A DNA stretch of 64,000 nucleotides from Oscillospiraceae bacterium. GTDB lineage: Bacteria; Bacillota; Clostridia; Oscillospirales; Acutalibacteraceae. The stretch lies in assembly GCA_902772935.1 (NCBI GenBank), contig CACYCR010000007.1, positions 1-64,000 on the forward strand, read 5' to 3'. Under the pieces are notes generated by a model. The model was not told the origin of the DNA, did no database searches, and was given only the letters and a program-made list of their open reading frames with translations. Within the stretch, counting starts at the first letter, position 1. Every line of letters starts with the position of its first letter. Both the position numbers and the translations under genes were made by a program. Of the stretch, positions 9,877 through 18,400 are shown in pieces.

Positions 9877-11325
9877 ATGTCGATTTCAAAAGGACTCAAA
9901 CTCGTTATTCCCGCGGCGCTGGGCATTCCCGCCGCACTGTGTACAGCAAAGGCAGTTGCCGTAAAAAAGACGCTGCCTGATGTGCCGTCTGCCGTCTCCT
10001 GGACAAGTGAAGAGGAGCGGCAGTATGCCGAAAAGCTGTCGGCCATGGTCAAGGTTCCGACCATCTCCAAAAAAGAAGATGAGCCGTACGAAACATTTCT
10101 CCGGTTTCAGGAAACCTTGTCCGGACTGTTTCCGCGCGCGTTCAGTACCCTCGAAGTGCACGATGTGAACGGCAATCTTCTGCGCCGCTGGAAGGGGACC
10201 GACTCCGCCAAAAACGGAATATTGCTGATGGGACACCAAGATGTGGTCCCGGTGGATCAGGTCGGCTGGACAAAGGATCCGTTTTCGGGCGCGATCGAGG
10301 ACGGTTGCGTCTGGGGCCGCGGCGCCATGGACTGCAAAAGCACAGTCTTCTGTGAGCTGCAGGCGCTTGAAGAGCTGCTGGAAGAGGGCTTTGCGCCAAA
10401 GCAGGACATCTGGTTCTTCTCTTCACGCAATGAGGAAAACTCCGGCGGTGGCGCCGAAGCTGCAGTGAACTATCTGCAATCGCAGGGTGTGCGGCTCGAT
10501 CTGGTCATGGATGAGGGCGGCGCGATTGTCGGCGGCATGTTCCCGGGACTCAAAGCGCCGGTTGCAGCGATCGGCGTTGTGGAAAAGGGCTTTTGCAACG
10601 TGAAGTTTACAGCGAAAAGCGACGGCGGTCATTCTTCCACACCGCCGAAAAACTCGCCGTTGGTTCGCCTGTCCAAACTGATGGTCGAGGTGGATAAAAA
10701 GCTGCCGTTTCAGGCAAAGCTGGTGACGCCGATGCCGGAGATTCTGGACAATGTGGCGCCCTATCTCAGCTTTCCGCTGCGCTTTCTGCTGGCCAACCAT
10801 AAGGTGTTCGGCGGACTGATCAAAACGGCGTTCGTACATCTTTCCGGGCAGACCCGTGCCTTCGTGCAGTCCACCGCAGCCTTTACCATGGCGGAGGGCT
10901 CCACGGCGCCGAACGTGCTGCCGGACGCGGCGTCGGTCATCTGCAACATCCGCCCGTCGATCCAGCAGAACGCACAGCAGACGGTGGCAGTTTTGCAAAA
11001 GATCGCCGCGAAATACGACGTGGAAACCGAAGTGCTGTTTTCGCGTGACGCGTCAAATACCTCCGCGCCGGACAGTGCGGAATTCAAAACGCTGGAAACC
11101 AACCTGCACGCGTGTCTGCCGGACTGCGTTGTCACGCCGTACCTGATGACCGGCGGCACGGATTCCCGGCAGTTTGAACGCATTTGCAAAAATGTGCTGC
11201 GTTTCACGCCGACACGGTTGACCAAAGCACAGCTGGAAGCGATGCACGCCGCAAACGAAAACGTGTCGGTCAGCGCCATTGCCGAGGGTGTGAAGATCTA
11301 TAAATATCTGTTGCAGCATCGGTGA
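9877..11325 (+). CDS. M20 family metallopeptidase (PM20D1/ArgE-DapE-like)
   Basis: 482 aa; ATG behind GAAGGGA. Zinc-dependent amidohydrolase of the M20 family, cleaving peptides or N-acyl amino acids. Visible motifs: GHQDVVPV with H120 and D122, WGRGAMDCK with bridging D152, and NEENSGGG with E186/E187 as catalytic base and zinc ligand; the dimerisation lid lies between the halves. An N-terminal hydrophobic stretch (residues about 8-28) may be a membrane anchor or uncleaved signal, as in PM20D1-like members. It stands alone with its own promoter, and the next gene starts about 100 bp later. Substrate cannot be told from sequence; carboxypeptidase or aminoacylase activity are both possible. 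Confidence 0.85.
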   Translation: MSISKGLKLVIPAALGIPAALCTAKAVAVKKTLPDVPSAVSWTSEEERQYAEKLSAMVKVPTISKKEDEPYETFLRFQETLSGLFPRAFSTLEVHDVNGNLLRRWKGTDSAKNGILLMGHQDVVPVDQVGWTKDPFSGAIEDGCVWGRGAMDCKSTVFCELQALEELLEEGFAPKQDIWFFSSRNEENSGGGAEAAVNYLQSQGVRLDLVMDEGGAIVGGMFPGLKAPVAAIGVVEKGFCNVKFTAKSDGGHSSTPPKNSPLVRLSKLMVEVDKKLPFQAKLVTPMPEILDNVAPYLSFPLRFLLANHKVFGGLIKTAFVHLSGQTRAFVQSTAAFTMAEGSTAPNVLPDAASVICNIRPSIQQNAQQTVAVLQKIAAKYDVETEVLFSRDASNTSAPDSAEFKTLETNLHACLPDCVVTPYLMTGGTDSRQFERICKNVLRFTPTRLTKAQLEAMHAANENVSVSAIAEGVKIYKYLLQHR

Positions 11326-11428
11326 GTCTTTCGCTGCGGAAAAAGCAAAATACAGAGTGCGGAATCACCGGCTCAATCCGGCAGCCGCTCATACATTTTT
11401 TAATCGTAACAGAACAGGGGATCAACGT

Positions 11429-12307
11429 ATGCTGACAACGATAACAAACAAAGATTTAAAGGTGGTCATCTCGGCGCGCGGTGCGGAGCTGCAGTCGATC
11501 CAAAGCAGTGACGGCACGGAATATCTCTGGCAAGGGGATCCGGCGTACTGGACATCTCATGCGCCGAACATTTTTCCGTATGTCGCAAGACTCACAGAGG
11601 GCAAGTTCATCTATCATGGCAAAGAATACGGTTTCGGCAATCACGGGCTGGTGCGGTATGCCGATCTGACGGTGATTGAAGAAACGCCGGACAGCGTGAC
11701 CTATCAGCTCGTTTCCGATGAAAATACGCTGCGGCAATATCCCTTTCCCTTTCGCTACACCATGCGTTATCAGGTGATCGGGAACCGGCTCATGATGCAA
11801 ACGACCGTGGAGAATACCGGCAGCGCGCGGATGTACTTTGCCGTCGGCGGACACCCGGGATTCAACGTCCCGCTCGAGGCGGGTCTGGACTTTTCGGATT
11901 ACGTTGTCGAGTTCGACGAACCCGCCGACCCGTACCGCATTCTGCTTGCCGACTCGGGGGCAGTCACCCCGGCGCAGGAACGCTATGCGCTGGAAGACCG
12001 CAGACGCATTCCACTTTCACACCGTCTGTTTGACCATGATGCGATCGTGCTGCACCATATGGCAAAATCCGTCACGATCAGAGCCGAAAAGGGCCGCAGA
12101 AGCATCACAGTGTCTTATCCGGGCTTCCGGTATCTCGGGCTTTGGCATAAGCCGAAAACCGATGCGCCCTATCTGTGCGTAGAGCCGTGGACGTCACTGC
12201 CGTCAAGAGAGGGGATCGTTGAAACCCTTCCGCTGCAATCCGACCTGCTGGTTCTTGACCCCGGCGGGCAGTATCGGACCGCGTGGTGGATCGAGATTAC
12301 AGCATGA
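11429..12307 (+). CDS. Aldose 1-epimerase family protein
   Basis: 292 aa from the ATG at 11429, chosen because CAGGGG lies just upstream and family homology starts here; a longer frame from 11357 would add 24 unlikely residues. Galactose mutarotase-like beta-sandwich fold: VGGHPGFN holds the general-acid/base His, and CVEPWTSLP the catalytic Glu. Proteins of this branch (LacX-type, about 290 aa) convert alpha and beta anomers of aldoses or sugar phosphates. Cytoplasmic, no signal peptide. It fits with the glycoside hydrolases nearby but is not in an obvious sugar operon. Confidence 0.88.
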   Translation: MLTTITNKDLKVVISARGAELQSIQSSDGTEYLWQGDPAYWTSHAPNIFPYVARLTEGKFIYHGKEYGFGNHGLVRYADLTVIEETPDSVTYQLVSDENTLRQYPFPFRYTMRYQVIGNRLMMQTTVENTGSARMYFAVGGHPGFNVPLEAGLDFSDYVVEFDEPADPYRILLADSGAVTPAQERYALEDRRRIPLSHRLFDHDAIVLHHMAKSVTIRAEKGRRSITVSYPGFRYLGLWHKPKTDAPYLCVEPWTSLPSREGIVETLPLQSDLLVLDPGGQYRTAWWIEITA

Positions 12308-12359
12308 AAAACGCAAAAAAGCAAATCATCCATTTGTTATATACTAAAGGAGTATCTCC

Positions 12360-13886
12360 ATGCATTCAGAACCAATGAAATCCGTCAACATCATGAATTT
12401 TGTCCGGCAGTGTGAACCGCGGGACGCGGAGATCGACAGAATTCTTTTTCAAACGACGAAAAAGCAACTGGAACTGCTGCAGGCGCTGCAGGTGCCGCAT
12501 ACGTTTTTGCTGCAATATGACGCACTGTGTGACGAGCGGTTTGTTACCCTTTTCAAAGAGGGGGCGGATGACCATACGGAAACAGGCTTCTGGTACGAGA
12601 TCGTGGAGCCGCTCACGACGGCCTGCAGCATGAACTATGAAAGTGCGAACGGCTGGACATGGGACTGGCATATCAAGCCGGGCTTTTCCATGGCGTACGC
12701 ACCAAAAGACAGGGACGTCCTGATTGACGAGGCCATGCGCAAGTACAAAGAGGTCTTCGGCAAGTACCCCGAGGTCGTCGGTTCATGGCTGATCGACACG
12801 CGCACCGCCTGCCGTCTGGCGGATGTCTACGGTGTGAAATGCCTTTGCATCTGCCGCGATCAGACAAATACCGACGCCTACTCCCTTGTCGGCGGCTATT
12901 TCAACGGGGCGTATTATCCGTCGCGCAACAACATTTTCACCCCGGCGCAAACGCGGGAAAACACGCTGGACGTGCCGGTGTTCCGGCTGCTCGGACCGAG
13001 CCCCATCCATAACTATGACGGCAAAAAGTTTATCGCGAAAGAGACCGCGGAGAAAAATGTGATCTTCTGGACATTGGAGCCGGTCTGGTTTGCCGGCGAA
13101 AGCGAAGCGCTTGAAAGCGCTCTGCTGGACTGCTTTTTCGGCAGCGACGTGCTGAACTTCGGCTACGCGCAGATCGGACAGGAAAACAGCTTCGGCGGCA
13201 GTGATATTCTCTCTCCGCTGCGCCGGCAGATTGAAACGCTGCGGCAGAACAAAGATGTGCGCTTTGAAAAAATGAGTGAGACCGCTGCACGTTTTCGTGA
13301 GCGGTTCGGCAGCGAAACACCGCCGACTGTTACCGTGGGACTGAAAAACTGGGACACGGAAGACTTGCAGTCTGTTTATTATCAATGCAGGAATTATGTC
13401 GCCAACCTCTTTCGGGACGGCAAGCGCATATTTCTGCGGGCGTTTTATCTTTTCGATGAGACCGTGCCGGAGCACTACCTCAATGAAACGTGCAACTCGT
13501 TTTTTGCATTGTATGAGAATTTACCGCTGGTCGACACCGTTGTATGGGCAGAAGGCGTTCGCGAGAACATCGGTCTGACACTGGATGAAAACGGCGGCAG
13601 CATATCCTTTGAGCCGCTTTCGGACACTGCGGTTCGGGTTTCATGGAACGGCAAAGCGGTGGTCTTCACGGAAGACGGCATCGAAACGACCGGTATTCCG
13701 GTGATGACGTATGACCTGATGCACAAGGAAGCCGAGCTGCAGGCAGAAGGCTCCGCGGTGCATTACCTCTACAAGGGCACACCGTACACGTTGGAAACGA
13801 ACGGCAGCGTGACGCTGGAGGGCAATGTTCTGACGATTCGTGGGGAAGCGCTCACGCTGACGCCGAAACGCGCGCAGACGCCCTGA
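12360..13886 (+). CDS. DUF3863-like putative carbohydrate-active barrel protein
   Basis: 508 aa; excellent AAAGGAG before ATG 12360, with a likely TATACT -10 just upstream. No signal peptide. The segment 'VGSWLIDTRTACRLADVYGV', then 'CICRDQTNTDAYSLVGGY', 'YYPSRNN' and 'VPVFRLLGPSPIHNYD' resembles the DUF3863 family, otherwise familiar from Bacteroides; these look like (beta/alpha) barrels related to polysaccharide deacetylase or GH57-type folds. The C-terminal third is probably a beta-sandwich. Enzymatic activity is unknown; an intracellular role in oligosaccharide breakdown is only an inference from neighbours. Family assignment comes from remembered motif patterns. Confidence 0.65.
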   Translation: MHSEPMKSVNIMNFVRQCEPRDAEIDRILFQTTKKQLELLQALQVPHTFLLQYDALCDERFVTLFKEGADDHTETGFWYEIVEPLTTACSMNYESANGWTWDWHIKPGFSMAYAPKDRDVLIDEAMRKYKEVFGKYPEVVGSWLIDTRTACRLADVYGVKCLCICRDQTNTDAYSLVGGYFNGAYYPSRNNIFTPAQTRENTLDVPVFRLLGPSPIHNYDGKKFIAKETAEKNVIFWTLEPVWFAGESEALESALLDCFFGSDVLNFGYAQIGQENSFGGSDILSPLRRQIETLRQNKDVRFEKMSETAARFRERFGSETPPTVTVGLKNWDTEDLQSVYYQCRNYVANLFRDGKRIFLRAFYLFDETVPEHYLNETCNSFFALYENLPLVDTVVWAEGVRENIGLTLDENGGSISFEPLSDTAVRVSWNGKAVVFTEDGIETTGIPVMTYDLMHKEAELQAEGSAVHYLYKGTPYTLETNGSVTLEGNVLTIRGEALTLTPKRAQTP

Positions 13887-14057
13887 CCGCACCGGAAAAT
13901 TTCGTTCTGGTATTATGGGAAGACAGTGCAGCGGGAGCTGACAACTGCACGCTTTTGCAAACTGCGGATTGCTTTTGCCGGATACGCCCGCAAAAAAGCC
14001 TTTAACAAAAACGGGTCTTGACCGACTTGCAGATGATTGAAAAAGGAAGGAACATTT

Positions 14058-15086
14058 ATGATCAAAAATATAGCGATTGTCAGCCTTTCCAGCGGGATTC
14101 TGGGCGAACCCGATGCGCGGTTTGAATTGGAGATCGGGCTTCGCAGGCTGCAGGCATTCGGCTTGCAAGTGACCTTCATGCCGCACGCGCTGAAGGGCCT
14201 GGACTACGTAAAAGCACACCCGGAAAAACGTGCCGCAGATCTGCTGCAGGCATTTCGGGACCCCGACATCGACATGATCCTGTGTGCAATCGGCGGCGAT
14301 GACACCTACCGCTTGCTGCCGTATCTGTTCGATCACAACGAACTGGCAGAGGCGGTCACAAACAAGGTGTTTCTGGGCTTTTCCGATACCACGATCAATC
14401 ACCTGATGCTCCATAAGGTCGGCTTGCGTACATTCTACGGACAGGCATTTCTCGGGGATCTCTGTGAGCTCGGGCCGCAGATGCATCCCTATACCCGAAA
14501 ATATTTTGAAGAACTGATCCGTACCGGACATATCCGCGAAATTACACCGAGCGAAGTCTGGTACAATGAGCGGGAAGCTTTTACGCCGGAGCAGGTCGGC
14601 GAGCAACTGTCCGCCCATCCGAATCACGGCTTTGTGCTGCTGCAGGGGCCGCCTGTATTCTCGGGCAAGGTGCTCGGCGGCTGTATCGATACGCTCTATG
14701 ATCTGTTCAACGGTGACCGGTATGGCGATATGCCGGATCTCTGTAAGAAGTATCATCTGTTTCCCGACCCGGCGGACTGGGCGGGGCGTATTCTGCTGCT
14801 GGAATCGAGCGAAGAAAAGCCATCGCCCGAAAAATACCGGCGCGCGCTTGCCTATCTGAAAGAAGCAGGCGTGTTTGACGCTGTTGCCGGCGTACTGGTC
14901 GGAAAACCGATGGATGAAACCTACGCCGAGGACTATAAGCGGCTGCTTGTCGAAGTCATTGACCGGCCGGCGCTTCCCATTGTGTTCAACGTCAACATCG
15001 GACACGCGATGCCGCGATGCATCATTCCTTTCGGCGTGGATGCTGTCGTTGACGCAGAAAACCAGATCATCCGATTCGGTGACTGA
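14058..15086 (+). CDS. S66 family peptidase (LD-carboxypeptidase / MccF-like)
   Basis: 342 aa from ATG 14058, preceded by AAGGAAGG; an in-frame TTG at 14037 is less likely. Serine carboxypeptidase family that trims murein peptides (LdcA) or hydrolyses microcin C-type nucleotide-peptides (MccF). The nucleophile elbow reads AIGGDDTYRLLPYL, with Thr where classical members have Ser. The C-terminal NIGHAMPRCIIPFG supplies the expected His, and LLLESSEE a candidate Glu. No signal peptide, so cytoplasmic, consistent with the MccF/recycling branch. The 171-bp gap upstream may carry a TATTAT-type promoter. Confidence 0.82.
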   Translation: MIKNIAIVSLSSGILGEPDARFELEIGLRRLQAFGLQVTFMPHALKGLDYVKAHPEKRAADLLQAFRDPDIDMILCAIGGDDTYRLLPYLFDHNELAEAVTNKVFLGFSDTTINHLMLHKVGLRTFYGQAFLGDLCELGPQMHPYTRKYFEELIRTGHIREITPSEVWYNEREAFTPEQVGEQLSAHPNHGFVLLQGPPVFSGKVLGGCIDTLYDLFNGDRYGDMPDLCKKYHLFPDPADWAGRILLLESSEEKPSPEKYRRALAYLKEAGVFDAVAGVLVGKPMDETYAEDYKRLLVEVIDRPALPIVFNVNIGHAMPRCIIPFGVDAVVDAENQIIRFGD

Positions 15087-15137
15087 AAGTTTGTCCAAAG
15101 CCCAAAACAGTTACCATCCCATTTGAGGAGAAACAAC

Positions 15138-15590
15138 ATGGTTGAACTCAGACCCATTACAGAAGAAAACTTTCTTGACGCTTTCCGGCTCAGGCTGGCA
15201 CCGGGACAGGAGGCTTTCGTATCGCATCCGATCCGGAGTCTTGCCCAGGCGTATGTCTATCGAGCGCAGTGTCAACCCTTCGGCATTTATGCGGACGGGG
15301 CAATGGTCGGATACGTCATGGTGATTTATAACGACGACGTTCCCGAATACGACATCTGGCACATGATGATCGACGCATCCATGCAGGGACGCGGATACGG
15401 CAGTGCCGCGCTGGATCTTGTCATCGACGAAATCGAAAAAAAGCCGTTCGGCGCTTCCGACAGGATTGCCCTGACCTGCAACAAGAACAACCCGGTCGCA
15501 AGAAAGCTGTATGAAAGATACGGCTTTCGTGCAACGGGTGTTGAAGATGAAGACGAGATCGAGTTGGTTTTCATGCGCAGCGAAAAATGA
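15138..15590 (+). CDS. GNAT family N-acetyltransferase
   Basis: 150 aa from ATG 15138 behind GAGGAG. Acetyl-CoA-dependent N-acyltransferase fold: the pyrophosphate-binding loop MQGRGYGSAALD and the terminal NPVARKLYERYGF (motif B) are intact. Similar to spermine/spermidine or unknown-amine acetyltransferases; the acceptor cannot be told. 51 bp downstream of the S66 peptidase, so possibly cotranscribed. MccF-type peptidases and GNATs can both act in self-immunity to peptide-nucleotide antibiotics, which is only a suggestion here. Confidence 0.85.
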   Translation: MVELRPITEENFLDAFRLRLAPGQEAFVSHPIRSLAQAYVYRAQCQPFGIYADGAMVGYVMVIYNDDVPEYDIWHMMIDASMQGRGYGSAALDLVIDEIEKKPFGASDRIALTCNKNNPVARKLYERYGFRATGVEDEDEIELVFMRSEK

Positions 15591-15601
15591 TATCTGCTTT
15601 C

Positions 15602-15630
15602 TTGACAAATTTTTGCGGATTTGATACAAT
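15602..15630 (+). promoter_or_regulatory. Consensus promoter of the nitroreductase-Rrf2 pair
   Basis: TTGACA (15602-15607), exact 17-bp spacer, TACAAT (15625-15630). The nitroreductase ATG is 38 bp downstream of the -10. Confidence 0.8.
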
Positions 15631-15641
15631 ATATTTGTATC
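15623..15641. promoter_or_regulatory. Perfect palindrome over the -10 box: likely Rrf2 operator
   Basis: GATACAA-TATAT-TTGTATC is a perfect 7-bp inverted repeat with 5-bp spacer covering the -10 element and presumed start site. Rrf2-family repressors bind such AT-rich dyads, and the second gene of this unit encodes an Rrf2 protein, so autoregulation is the natural reading. Confidence 0.65.
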
Positions 15642-15668
15642 ATTCACAAATACGAAAGGGGAATTCAC

Positions 15669-16484
15669 ATGCAGACATCTATAAAAGAAATCATTCGCAG
15701 CCGCAGGAGCGTGCGCACCTTTGACGGCAAAGCGCTCAGTGCCGAAGACAACACCGCGCTGGAAGCTTATATCGCAGAGCTGCAAAATCCATTCGACGTG
15801 CCTGTGACGTTTTGTCTGATGAACGCCGAAGAACACAGCCTTTCCAGTCCTGTGATCGTCGGCGCACAGGCGTACCTTGCGGCGAAAGTCGCACGGGTGC
15901 CGCATTACGAACTCGCATTCGGCTACAGCTTTGAAAAGGCGTGCATTTATGCGTGGTCGTGCGGCATCGGCACCGTCATGCTGGCGGCGTCTTTGAGTCG
16001 CAGCACGTTTGAAAAGGCGATGGACGTACAGGCGGATGAAGTGCTGCCCGTTGCAAGTCCGGTCGGTTATTCTGCGGACAAAAAATCCATCCGTGAAACG
16101 CTCATGCGCAAGGGCCTGAAAGCAGACAACCGCAAAGCGTTTGAGACTCTTTGCTTCAAGCAGTCCTTTGACACCGCACTGCACAAGGCAGATGCAGGTG
16201 TGTTTGCGGATGCGCTGGAAGCGGTGCGCTGGGCGCCGTCTGCCACAAACGGTCAGCCCTGGCGTGTGGTTGTGGATGGTGACACCGTGCATTTTTACGA
16301 GGCAAAGACGATGCGCGACAATTCACTGGGTGACATTCAGAAAGTGGACATCGGCATTGCGCTGGCGCACTTTGATCTTGTCCGCGAAGAAGACGGCATG
16401 AAAGGCCGCTTTGTGTTTGACGATCCAGGACTTGCATCACCGGAGAACACGCACTATATTGTAAGCTTCCGAAGGGACGTATGA
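15669..16484 (+). CDS. Nitroreductase family protein
   Basis: 271 aa; ATG 15669 behind AAAGGGG (the upstream frame from 15621 lies within the promoter). FMN-dependent NAD(P)H oxidoreductase of the TM1586-like nitroreductase type: N-terminal SRRSVRTFDGK, the first half with VIVGAQAYL and SCGIGTVMLAASL, and a second half with RWAPSATNGQPWRVVVDG, a flavin-contact segment. Substrates may be quinones, nitro compounds or flavins. Its stop overlaps the start of the Rrf2 regulator (ATGA), so they form one operon under a palindrome-controlled promoter. Confidence 0.87.
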   Translation: MQTSIKEIIRSRRSVRTFDGKALSAEDNTALEAYIAELQNPFDVPVTFCLMNAEEHSLSSPVIVGAQAYLAAKVARVPHYELAFGYSFEKACIYAWSCGIGTVMLAASLSRSTFEKAMDVQADEVLPVASPVGYSADKKSIRETLMRKGLKADNRKAFETLCFKQSFDTALHKADAGVFADALEAVRWAPSATNGQPWRVVVDGDTVHFYEAKTMRDNSLGDIQKVDIGIALAHFDLVREEDGMKGRFVFDDPGLASPENTHYIVSFRRDV

Positions 16485-16917
16485 CCGACACCAGTTTTTC
16501 CTCAGCAATCCATACGCTGCTCAGATCGCCGGATCTGAAACGCCGCTGACTTCGGCGCAGATTGCAAGCAGCGTCGGCACCAATCCCAGCTACATCCGCA
16601 AGCTGACGGCACTGCTGAAAGAAGGCGGCATCATTGAAGGCCGCCGCGGCGTCGGCGGATTTCTGCTGCGTGTGGCACCGGAGGAGCTGACACTTTATGC
16701 GATCTACCGGGCAATTTATGAAACCGTGCAGGTACATGTATTCGATCTGCATCAGAACGCAAATGACGCTTGCATTGTCGGCCGGCATATCAAGCCGGTA
16801 CTTACGCGGGCGTTCCAAAGCATTGAAGAAAAGGCAGAAAACGAACTGAAATCGCAGACACTGGCCGGACTGATGACACAGATGCGCAAAGAGATCGCGA
16901 AAGAGGACAGCAGATGA
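16481..16917 (+). pseudogene. Rrf2 family transcriptional regulator, frameshifted
   Basis: The ATG at 16481 overlaps the nitroreductase stop. The first frame reads MTDTSFSSAIHTLL and then stops at a TGA near 16550. A shift at about 16523-16524 (one base lost or two gained) restores a typical Rrf2 protein: IAGSETPLTSAQIASSVGTN, SYIRKLTALLKEGGIIEGRR, GVGGFLL and the helical C-terminus to 16917. Joined length would be about 145 aa, normal for the family. Only one Cys is present in the sensor region, so a [2Fe-2S] cluster as in IscR/NsrR is unlikely; it resembles the YwnA branch. Either a real inactivating mutation or an assembly/sequencing error. Confidence 0.8.
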
Positions 16918-16992
16918 AAGCAGACTTTTTAACAGGATGCAAAAAAAGCCTTGAAGTTCGGGCAATGTCGAAAATGCCTGATGATGAACAAA

Positions 16993-17022
16993 GCAGCCGT
17001 GATCCTGACGGGTCACGGCTGC
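16993..17022 (+). terminator. Terminator after the Rrf2 gene
   Basis: GCAGCCGTGA (16993-17002) pairs with TCACGGCTGC (17013-17022), followed by CTTGCTTT. Perfect 10-bp stem, T-poor tail. Confidence 0.7.
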
Positions 17023-17083
17023 CTTGCTTTATGTGGAAATAAAAATTGTTTTGCTTTGTTTTGTTTTTTATAAAGAGATCCCC

Positions 17084-17716
17084 TCAGGCGTCCTCCATCA
17101 ACGGCACGTTTTGCCAAATTTCCTGCGGCGTTCCGTCTGCCGTGATGCAGCCGTTTTCCAGCAGCAGACACCGGTCGGCGATCTGCGCGGCAACGGCGCG
17201 GCTGTGGGTGCTCAGCAAAACGGTGCAGTTTTGCGCCTTGCGATAGCGCTGCAATTCCTGCAGCAAAAGCGCCGCCGCATGGGTGTCGCAGGCACTTGTC
17301 GGCTCATCTAAAAGCAGCAGCTTGCAGTCGCGCAGCACAAGGCGGCAAAACGCCAGCCGCTGCAGTTCCCCGCCGGACAGGGAACGCGCCTGCTTTTGCA
17401 AAAGCGGCGTCAGTTCCATGCGGTCGAGCAAAGAAAGCGCATCTTCTTTTTTGTTTTTCATACCGATCAGAATGTTCTGCAAAACCGTGCCGCGAAACGC
17501 GTACGTGCGCTGCGGCAGGTAAAGCACCGGCTGCGGTGCGGAAAAGGTACCTGCGGTGGGCTTCAGTTGTCCGGCAAGGATGCGCAACAGCGTTGTTTTT
17601 CCGCTGCCGTTTGCGCCGACCAGTACGGTGCAGGCGCCGTCATCCACAGAAAGCTGCGGTACATCCAGCACAGTGCGCGCGCCGTACTGCATCCGAAGTC
17701 CCTTTGCTTCAAGCAT
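17084..17716 (-). CDS. tupC: Tungstate ABC transporter ATP-binding protein
   Basis: 210 aa from the ATG at 17716, which follows AAGGAGG within the end of tupB. Cytoplasmic ATPase that powers the permease. Walker A GANGSGKTT, signature LSGGELQRL, Walker B LLLLDEPTSA, and a switch His in LLSTHSR are all intact. It overlaps the permease gene by 8 bp, the hallmark of translational coupling. Assignment to tungstate rather than molybdate follows the permease and the TupA-type binding protein; the ATPase alone would not decide. It lacks the C-terminal regulatory domain of ModC. Confidence 0.88.
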   Translation of the reverse strand: MLEAKGLRMQYGARTVLDVPQLSVDDGACTVLVGANGSGKTTLLRILAGQLKPTAGTFSAPQPVLYLPQRTYAFRGTVLQNILIGMKNKKEDALSLLDRMELTPLLQKQARSLSGGELQRLAFCRLVLRDCKLLLLDEPTSACDTHAAALLLQELQRYRKAQNCTVLLSTHSRAVAAQIADRCLLLENGCITADGTPQEIWQNVPLMEDA

Positions 17717-18395
17717 AGCGCACCTCCTTGACAATCAGCGACGCGGCGACGTTCACGAGAAACGCAAGCAGCAGCAAAATGAAGCCGAGCGCCAGCGCAA
17801 AGCTGAAATTACCTTTGTTGGTTTCCAGCATGATTGCTGTGGTCATCACGCGCGTTTTCCATTGGATGTTGCCGCCGACGATGCTCACTGCACCGACTTC
17901 TGCGATGGAACGTCCGAAGGCGTTAAGAACCACGGAGAGCAGGGAGGTGCGGCTTTCCGACAGGCACAGCAGCAGCACACGAGAGGACGGCAGCCCCATA
18001 CCTCTTGCTGTCTCGAGAATACCGGTGGCGGACTGTTCCATATAAGACGCGCAAAGGCCGGTGACCACGGGCGTGATCAGCAGACACTGCGCGATCACCA
18101 TCACGCGCACCGTAAACAGCAGGTTTAGCGTGCCGAACGGGCCGTAATGCGTGAACAGCGCATATACAAGCAGGCCTGCCACCACCGGTGGCAAGCCCAT
18201 GAGCGTATGCAGCAGTTTTTTGAGAAATGCCTTTCCGCGGAAGCTGTGTGTGCCGAGCAGTGTGCCGAGCGGAAGCCCGATCAGACACGAGATCGTCGTG
18301 CTGAAAAAGGACATCCGCATCGTCACACCCAGGATTTGCAGCAATTCAGGATCCAGCGTAATCAGCAGATGTATCGCCTGTCTGAACGCGTCCAT
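17709..18395 (-). CDS. tupB: Tungstate ABC transporter permease
   Basis: 228 aa, about six predicted membrane helices. Integral membrane channel of the TupB type: the EAA-like loop 'ETARGMGLPSSRVLLL' contacts the ATPase, and 'AEVGAVSIVGGNI', 'TRVMTTAIMLETNKGNF' is the characteristic TupB/ModB-like C-terminal half. Lies 5 bp downstream of tupA and overlaps tupC. No dedicated promoter between them. Confidence 0.88.
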   Translation of the reverse strand: MDAFRQAIHLLITLDPELLQILGVTMRMSFFSTTISCLIGLPLGTLLGTHSFRGKAFLKKLLHTLMGLPPVVAGLLVYALFTHYGPFGTLNLLFTVRVMVIAQCLLITPVVTGLCASYMEQSATGILETARGMGLPSSRVLLLCLSESRTSLLSVVLNAFGRSIAEVGAVSIVGGNIQWKTRVMTTAIMLETNKGNFSFALALGFILLLLAFLVNVAASLIVKEVRYA

Positions 18396-18400
18396 CCGAT

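Noticed and set aside
13641..15098. 485-aa minus-strand open frame opposite the S66 peptidase
   Set aside because: No family features; spans two clear plus-strand genes.
16914..17042. 42-codon frame overlapping the Rrf2 stop
   Set aside because: Runs straight through the terminator hairpin and has no family resemblance.
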